This document shows, piece by piece, positions 42,458-47,687 of a DNA stretch of 47,687 nt. The position numbers and the translations under genes were made by a program. The notes under the pieces are model-generated. The model did not search any database. It was not told the DNA's origin and was given only the letters and a program-made list of their open reading frames with translations. Origin of the DNA: Candidatus Fusicatenibacter merdavium. GTDB taxonomy: Bacteria > Bacillota > Clostridia > Lachnospirales > Lachnospiraceae. How positions within the stretch are numbered: position 1 is the first letter of the stretch; the number at the start of each line of letters is the position of its first letter. The stretch is taken from NCBI GenBank assembly GCA_019115005.1, contig DXEK01000150.1:1-47687 (forward strand), given 5' to 3'.

Positions 42458-42586
42458 CATTCAGCCGGTTCTGCGCATTTGCTGCGCGGACTGTATGAAA
42501 AGCGCGGCGCCTGCGGGCATCTGTTCTATTGCGCAGCGGCTTTCTATGGCTGGATGCCGTAACAGTTCAGCCGGCTGAACTGTTAC
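42458..42586 (+). repeat. Family A repeat, copy 3
   Basis: It runs from CATTCAGCCGGTTCTGCGCA to a perfect 28-nt palindrome (42559-42586) with the core GTTCAGCCGGCTGAAC. Inside are a TGCGCA/TGCGC hairpin near 42471 and a GGCATC/GATGCC pair (42514 to 42558). It ends 64 nt before the response regulator start. Confidence 0.85.
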
Positions 42587-42649
42587 AGGGAGAGAAGACA
42601 ACTGACAATGGGCAGTTGAAAAAAGAAAAATCAGAGAGGTGAAAAAACT

Positions 42650-43345
42650 ATGTACAACATACTGGTATGCGATGACGATAAGGAGATTGTGGATGCGATT
42701 GAGATTTACCTGTCCCAGGAAGGCTATCATATTCTGAAAGCCTATGATGGAATGCAGGCGGTTCAGATGCTCGAGAGGGAGGATATACATCTTCTGATCA
42801 TCGACGTTATGATGCCGAAACTGGACGGCATCCGTGCGACGCTGAAGATCAGAGAGAAGAGCAGCATCCCGATCATTATCCTGTCCGCGAAATCGGAGGA
42901 TGTGGATAAGATTCTGGGGCTGAACATTGGCGCTGATGACTATGTGACGAAGCCGTTTAATCCGCTGGAACTGGTAGCCCGCGTGAAGTCTCAGCTGCGG
43001 CGGTATACCAAGCTGGGAACAATGCAGGAGCAGGCCAGCGAGAATGTATTTCAGGTCGGCGGACTTGTGGTGAACGACGATCTGAAAGAGGTTACGGTAG
43101 AAGGGGAACCGGTAAAGCTGACTCCGATCGAATACAACATTCTTCTTCTGCTGGTCAGAAATCCGGGAAAGGTATTTTCCATCGAGCAGATTTATGAAAA
43201 TATCTGGAACGAGGAGGCCATCGGTGCGGATAATACGGTGGCGGTGCATATCCGCCATATCCGTGAAAAAATCGAGATAAACCCCAAGGAACCCCATTAT
43301 CTGAAAGTTGTATGGGGCATCGGGTACAAGATTGAGAAGCTTTAA
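42650..43345 (+). CDS. OmpR/PhoB-family response regulator
   Basis: This 231-residue protein has a receiver domain with the acidic pair CDDDKE (8-10), the phospho-acceptor Asp 52 in IIDVMMPKLDG, and Lys 101 in DDYVTKPF, followed by a winged-helix DNA-binding domain ending in VVWGIGYKIEKL. It controls transcription when phosphorylated by the adjacent kinase. AGAGAGGTG precedes the ATG. It is the first gene of a pair, 20 nt from the kinase. Confidence 0.93.
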   Translation: MYNILVCDDDKEIVDAIEIYLSQEGYHILKAYDGMQAVQMLEREDIHLLIIDVMMPKLDGIRATLKIREKSSIPIIILSAKSEDVDKILGLNIGADDYVTKPFNPLELVARVKSQLRRYTKLGTMQEQASENVFQVGGLVVNDDLKEVTVEGEPVKLTPIEYNILLLLVRNPGKVFSIEQIYENIWNEEAIGADNTVAVHIRHIREKIEINPKEPHYLKVVWGIGYKIEKL

Positions 43346-43365
43346 AAAGGAGAACGGAAAGACAG

Positions 43366-46068
43366 ATGGAAGAGAAGAAGAGGCCTTTTTACAGTGTGCT
43401 GGCAAAGACAGTGGTTCTGGTCCTGTGCGCGCTGGGATTCTTTCTTGTTGGATTTTGCGGTATTCTTCTGGGGGATCTGGCGGTTCGGGGCGTTCCGATC
43501 GGCAGAGCAAAGACAGACTATGAGAATACGGAAACCTGCGGCATGCGCCTGGTCGGTTATCTTGGCGAGATGCAGGAATTTTACGAGAGCCAGTATAAAC
43601 TGAACATCAGACAGCGTGCGGACGGAGAGGAAGAACAGGAAGAAGGCGTGGATATCGTCGATTTTGCAGACGGCGCAGTCGGAGCGGAGGGGGATCATAC
43701 CTTTTACACTCTGACACAGCTTGACAGTCTGAAAAGTTCCATCCTTTCTATGTACAACGATTATATCCTGGAAAGTTCTCAGGAATTTGCAACGAATGAT
43801 GCCGGTGTTGAAGTCTATCAGGAGGTTTACGGAGAAGAGGAAACGTATGACGAATACGCGGATGCTGCAGAGACTTCGGATATCTACCAGAGGGCGCAGG
43901 AAGATCAGAAATCTTATCTGGATGAAGACTATGGTACTATTGTAAATCCGGATGGCAGCGTTACAGACTGTGACGGGATGCGTTTCACTCCGTCTCAGGA
44001 CACCATCGATTCTCTGATGGAAATCGGGTGTGATTACACAGAGTATTCTTCCCAGTTTCTGTATTTGTATGAAATGGGAGGAACTTATGAGATGGAGGTT
44101 CCGAAATCAGGAGTGAGCCTGAGGGACTACGCCGCGGAAAACAAAAGCATATCTCTGTATGATTTATATCAGGGACTGTACAATGCAGTGGAAACTCTGA
44201 TCGACTATCAGAATGCGGACGGGGACATGAAGGAAGAGACTAACGTCCAGTACTGTATCCAGCTGGAGGACGGAACGATCTACACAAATGTGGACGAATG
44301 GAGCCAGGGCTATGAGACGGCGCTCTCGATCCTCAGAGGTTCCGCTTCCCAGGAAGACGGCGGCCAGCTTGTCGGCCTTGCCTATAACCGTGAACTGGGG
44401 CATGCGGAATTTCAGGAAAAGACAACCTCTTCCGATATGATGCAGGCGCTTTCCGCCTGGCTGTCTTCTAATAATCTGGTTACGGACAACGAAAAGGTGG
44501 TGGTTGCCCTGAACACTGCATGGCCGGTAGCGGATGAGTTTTCCCAGGCTGCAGGTGTGTTTTCTGTATGGGGCGACTGGACGTCGGCGCTGGTGGCGCT
44601 TACGGTGATCGGTTCCGTACTGGCGGTGGTCTGTCTGGTGCTTGTGACAGTGCAGGCAGGGCGAAGCTGCCGCGACAGAGAGGTTCATTTGTATTCTTTT
44701 GACCGTATGCCTACGGAGGTGTATCTGACTCTGATTTTCCTTCTCGGCTGTCTGGTGTTCTGTCTGCCGGTGTTGGTGATCGGAATAAACTTTGATCAAT
44801 ATCCGGCGATGTATACTGGAAACGGCCAGTATTACTACCGGGATATGCAGGCGTACCGTTCTCTTTTGGCAGGTCTCTTGATCAGTGGAGGGATTATGCT
44901 TATGATGCCAAGTTATATGAGCCTGGTTCGCAGGATCAAGGCGAAGAATCTCTGGAACCGCTCCCTGATCCGGAGTATCTATAAAATGTGCCGTGAAGTC
45001 TACGACGCCAGAAAAACGTCCCAGAAGATCCTGATCGTTTTTGTGGTCTACGCACTGTTCCAGATCATCTTTCTGAGCTGGTTTGGAACCTTCGGCCTGA
45101 TCCTGGCGATATTGTTGGATACCATCGCAGCGCTTTACCTGGTGCGCGAGGCAGCCGGACGACAGACGATACGGCAGGGACTCCGGAAGATCGGAAGCGG
45201 AGATCTGGAATATAAGATCGATCTGACGACATTGAAAGGCGATAATCTGGAAATGGCCGAGACGGTCAATAATGTAGGAAAAGGGCTTCAGGCAGCGATT
45301 CAGGAGCAGATGAAGAGTGAGCGGCTGAAAGCGGATCTGATCACCAATGTGTCTCATGATATCAAGACGCCGCTGACCTCGATCATCAATTACGTGGATC
45401 TCCTGAAAAGGGAAGAGATCAGCGACCCGAAGATCAAAGGCTATATCGACATCCTGGATTCCAAGTCACAGCGGCTGAAGCAGCTGACTGAGGATCTGGT
45501 GGAGGCCTCGAAGATCAGCTCCGGAAACATTAAGCTGGAGTTCATGAACCTGAACCTGAACGAACTGGTGCAGCAGGTTAACGGAGAGTTCGACGAGCGG
45601 TTCCGGGACAAAAACCTGTCGCTGGTGTGTGTGCTGGGCAGCGAGCCGCTGATGGTCCGGGCGGACAGCCGCAGGATCTGGCGGGTGTTGGAGAACCTCT
45701 ATGTGAACGTGGTAAAATATGCGATGCCGGGCACAAGAGTTTATGTGGACGCGGTAAAACGAAACAATAAGATCGTATTTTCCATAAAGAACATTTCCGA
45801 GAATCCATTGAATATCAATGCAGATGAACTGACAGAACGGTTTATCCGCGGCGATGTGAGCAGGAGCACGGAGGGCAGCGGCCTTGGACTCTCCATCGCA
45901 AAGAACCTGACGACACTGCAGCACGGAACCTTCCGGATCTACCTTGACGGAGATCTGTTTAAGGTGACGATTTCCTTTGAGGAGGCCAGGGTGCAGAGGA
46001 AAGATCCGGTACAGGATGGACCTTTGCGCAGGGAGCAGAGGAAAGAACAGGCAGAAGATCATAGATAA
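43366..46068 (+). CDS. Large sensor histidine kinase
   Basis: This 900-residue membrane kinase has one N-terminal helix (about 12-36), a long outer domain (about 40-400), then several helices: near 402-430, 448-470, 502-525 and 558-600. The cytoplasmic part starts near 610. The H-box is VSHDIKTPLTSIINYVDLL (His about 664). The ATPase part keeps NLYVNVVKYAMPGT (N-box) and GSGLGLSIAKNL (G2), but the canonical DxGxG (G1) is not visible; this occurs in a broad Clostridia subfamily. It should sense an outside signal and pass phosphate to the regulator upstream. The ligand is unknown. Confidence 0.9.
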   Translation: MEEKKRPFYSVLAKTVVLVLCALGFFLVGFCGILLGDLAVRGVPIGRAKTDYENTETCGMRLVGYLGEMQEFYESQYKLNIRQRADGEEEQEEGVDIVDFADGAVGAEGDHTFYTLTQLDSLKSSILSMYNDYILESSQEFATNDAGVEVYQEVYGEEETYDEYADAAETSDIYQRAQEDQKSYLDEDYGTIVNPDGSVTDCDGMRFTPSQDTIDSLMEIGCDYTEYSSQFLYLYEMGGTYEMEVPKSGVSLRDYAAENKSISLYDLYQGLYNAVETLIDYQNADGDMKEETNVQYCIQLEDGTIYTNVDEWSQGYETALSILRGSASQEDGGQLVGLAYNRELGHAEFQEKTTSSDMMQALSAWLSSNNLVTDNEKVVVALNTAWPVADEFSQAAGVFSVWGDWTSALVALTVIGSVLAVVCLVLVTVQAGRSCRDREVHLYSFDRMPTEVYLTLIFLLGCLVFCLPVLVIGINFDQYPAMYTGNGQYYYRDMQAYRSLLAGLLISGGIMLMMPSYMSLVRRIKAKNLWNRSLIRSIYKMCREVYDARKTSQKILIVFVVYALFQIIFLSWFGTFGLILAILLDTIAALYLVREAAGRQTIRQGLRKIGSGDLEYKIDLTTLKGDNLEMAETVNNVGKGLQAAIQEQMKSERLKADLITNVSHDIKTPLTSIINYVDLLKREEISDPKIKGYIDILDSKSQRLKQLTEDLVEASKISSGNIKLEFMNLNLNELVQQVNGEFDERFRDKNLSLVCVLGSEPLMVRADSRRIWRVLENLYVNVVKYAMPGTRVYVDAVKRNNKIVFSIKNISENPLNINADELTERFIRGDVSRSTEGSGLGLSIAKNLTTLQHGTFRIYLDGDLFKVTISFEEARVQRKDPVQDGPLRREQRKEQAEDHR

Positions 46069-46081
46069 ACAAACAAAAAAC

Positions 46082-46136
46082 GATCCCCGGACAGGCGGCC
46101 CGCATGTGCAAGGACTACGGTTCCTGTCCGGGGATC
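46082..46136. terminator. Bidirectional terminator between kinase and yesL genes
   Basis: GATCCCCGGACAGG (46082-46095) pairs with CCTGTCCGGGGATC (46123-46136). The minus strand then has a T-rich run (GTTTTTTGTTTGTTT), strong for the yesL-type gene; the plus side has ATTCTGTCTT. Confidence 0.85.
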
Positions 46137-46193
46137 ATTCTGTCTTATCTGTTGTAAAAAGTGTTCCGTTCGGATCGAGACCGGAAACTTACG

Positions 46194-47048
46194 TTATTCG
46201 GTTTCACTTTCAGATCCGGCGCTGCTGCTGTCCTTACCGGAAACCGTATTCTCCTCCGTCCCGTCTGTTTCCGTTTCGTCAGCAGACGGTTCCGCTTCGC
46301 TGGCCGCATCTACGCTCTCTGTGGTAGGATTTCCGGAATTCTCCAGAAAATCCGGAGTGGCCCTGTCCATCGCTTCGAGCACGCGGCTGGATTCTTCCAA
46401 CTCGGAAAGCTCTTCCTCTTCCTCAGACGGCATATAATATGGAAAGATCTTGTTCACAAAGAACCAAGAATTTGCATATGCAACCACCGCGATCCCCAGG
46501 AAGATCATCACGAAGGACACCAGAGACGCCACTGTCGTCGGAGCAAAGATCAGAAGGATCAGTGGCAGCAGGTTGATCACCAGCATAACGATCGTCCACG
46601 GCAGATGGCGGATTGACATCAGAAGGGAATTCTTGATCGTCTGTTTGACGGTGTTGTCAAACCGGGAAAGTACCGGAAAAACATACGTGAGAACCATGCC
46701 CCAGATGAACAGGATTACGAAGAACACATATCTCAGATAGGTGGAAGGTCCGGTCATCTGGTTGACGAGGAAGATATCCATGACCAGGAAAACTCCGATG
46801 AACAGGAAGATCAGCCAGATACCGGTCGCCTGCTTGAAATTCTGGCGCCAGGATTTCCAGTAACTTTTAAATACATACGATTCCTCGTTTTTTACCATTT
46901 TCAGAGTTACATAATACAGAGCAGTATAATTGACGCCGATGGTGAAGATCGGGATCGATGTAAAAATAAAGATCAGGTTCATGATCATCAGGTCAAAAAC
47001 TCTGCTCATGATCTGCGAAAATTTGCTGTCAGGATTGAAAATGCCCAT
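46194..47048 (-). CDS. yesL: YesL-family (DUF624) membrane protein
   Basis: This 284-residue membrane protein has five to six helices: GVNYTALYYVTLKMVKN, GIWLIFLFIGVFLVMDIFL and RHLPWTIVMLVINLLPLILL, with the YesL-type start FSQIMSRVFDLMIMNLIFI. YesL proteins are found near carbohydrate ABC transporters and two-component systems for plant cell-wall sugars; their role is unknown. The last 75 residues are an acidic Glu/Ser/Thr tail. It lies next to a sugar ABC ATPase that starts downstream on the other strand. Its promoter is clear. Confidence 0.87.
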   Translation of the reverse strand: MGIFNPDSKFSQIMSRVFDLMIMNLIFIFTSIPIFTIGVNYTALYYVTLKMVKNEESYVFKSYWKSWRQNFKQATGIWLIFLFIGVFLVMDIFLVNQMTGPSTYLRYVFFVILFIWGMVLTYVFPVLSRFDNTVKQTIKNSLLMSIRHLPWTIVMLVINLLPLILLIFAPTTVASLVSFVMIFLGIAVVAYANSWFFVNKIFPYYMPSEEEEELSELEESSRVLEAMDRATPDFLENSGNPTTESVDAASEAEPSADETETDGTEENTVSGKDSSSAGSESETE

Positions 47049-47084
47049 TGATGTGATCCTCTTTTCTATAAAATACTATTGAGT

Positions 47085-47113
47085 AGTATAGCGAATTTTT
47101 GCGGAAATTGCAA
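47085..47113 (-). promoter_or_regulatory. Promoter of yesL with overlapping inverted repeat
   Basis: On the minus strand TTGCAA (47113-47108), a 17-nt spacer and TATACT (47090-47085). ATACTATTGAGTAGTAT (47073-47089) covers the -10 region and could be an operator. Confidence 0.7.
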
Positions 47114-47363
47114 TGAAGAGAATCTAAAGTTTACGATTCGTCAATGTGTATACCAAAAAAAAATATCTTTGTTTATTTTGCCGTAGACGTTGGGAGTCAA
47201 TAGGGGGTATAAGCATTATTGCCAAGGTGATTCCGGAAAATTTGTGGAATTGTGGTATGGCTTAAATTCGAACATTTTTGTATACTAAATTCAGTAACAA
47301 AAAAGCACTTGTTGTGACTTCATGATTTAAATGATGGACAAGGATTCTAGGAGGATATGAAAA
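47114..47363. other. Intergenic region upstream of the ABC ATPase
   Basis: AT-rich, with no gene. TATACT (47280-47285) has no convincing -35. AGGAGG before the 47364 start is the ribosome binding site. Confidence 0.4.
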
Positions 47364-47687
47364 ATGGCAAGCTTATCATTACAGCACATTACAAAAAGAT
47401 ATCCAAACGGTTTTGAAGCCGTAAAAGACTTCAACCTGGAGATCGCAGACAAAGAATTTATCATCTTTGTAGGACCTTCCGGATGTGGAAAATCTACCAC
47501 ACTGCGTATGATTGCAGGTCTGGAAGAAATTTCTGATGGAACACTGAAAATTGATGGCAAGGTTATGAACGATGTAGAGCCGAAGGACCGTGATATCGCG
47601 ATGGTATTCCAGAACTACGCTCTGTATCCTCATATGACCGTATATGACAACATGGCATTCGGACTGAAGCTGCGCAAGATGCCCAAG
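47364..47687 (+). CDS. Sugar ABC transporter ATPase, MsmX/UgpC type (partial)
   Basis: The first 108 residues are visible before the window ends. They show [20 protein letters not shown], Walker [10 protein letters not shown], the [21 protein letters not shown]-loop region and [10 protein letters not shown], all typical of MsmX/UgpC ATPases that serve several carbohydrate importers. AGGAGG lies 7 nt before the ATG. The neighbouring yesL-type gene supports a sugar-uptake role. Confidence 0.93.
   Translation, partial: MASLSLQHITKRYPNGFEAVKDFNLEIADKEFIIFVGPSGCGKSTTLRMIAGLEEISDGTLKIDGKVMNDVEPKDRDIAMVFQNYALYPHMTVYDNMAFGLKLRKMPK

Noticed and set aside
1..47687. tRNA or rRNA genes
   Set aside because: I saw no cloverleaf with a conserved T-loop or rRNA-like stretch in the gaps; a tRNA search program would settle this.

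Overview
The window looks like a chromosomal segment of a gut-type Lachnospiraceae bacterium (Bacillota, Clostridia). Base composition is near 50% GC. Promoters are clear sigma-A types with 17-nt spacers, ribosome binding sites are strong AGGAGG types, and several protein families are typical of that group (NhaC, GH120, a Gram-positive Tad locus, DUF5702, a DUF6147-like protein, a TSCPD protein). I saw no rRNA, tRNA, intact insertion sequence, phage gene or CRISPR array. Species cannot be named from the sequence alone.

Layout. 1-5250: an acidic PrsA/SurA-like foldase lipoprotein, a homocysteine S-methyltransferase behind a hairpin-rich leader, a decayed LysR-like fragment, and a GH3 glycosidase on the minus strand. 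5252-8041: a Zn/Cd/Pb P-type ATPase with two near-identical metal-binding domains and a His/Cys-rich repeat linker, behind an ArsR-type operator. 8616-13032: an NhaC antiporter, two overlapping tRNA-editing proteins (AlaX and YbaK types), an Spx/ArsC-like thioredoxin-fold protein and a GH172 enzyme. 13169-15154: a GH120 beta-xylosidase on the minus strand.

16447-26628 is the most cohesive block: an eleven-gene Tad-type pilus/secretion locus of the Gram-positive kind, with no secretin. Its order is prepilin peptidase, TadZ, TadA ATPase, TadB, TadC, Flp1-like pilin, DUF5702 protein, TadE-like protein with two Cys/His modules, second prepilin peptidase, TadE-like protein, FHA protein. Genes overlap or lie within about 130 nt. 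A rhomboid protease follows behind its own promoter.

27772-47687: a soluble histidine kinase, a HIT hydrolase, MurG, an AT-richer patch with DUF4367-like and DUF6147-like secreted or membrane proteins, a beta-CASP metallo-RNase, a TSCPD protein, MTA/SAH nucleosidase, an unknown membrane protein, phosphoglucose isomerase, a GH31 glycosidase, a small conserved unknown, a two-component system, a YesL-family protein, and the 5' end of a sugar ABC-transporter ATPase. The GH3, GH172, GH120, GH31, YesL and sugar ABC genes suggest plant or host glycan use.

Between the genes are two families of dispersed, multi-hairpin repeats. Family A (about 115-130 nt, ending in a palindrome built on GTTCAGCCGGCTGAAC) has three good copies in both orientations plus several partial ones. 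Family B (about 95-145 nt, ending in a terminator-like hairpin) has three copies. They are the least explained structures in the window; together with the odd parts of the Tad locus they are the main leads.
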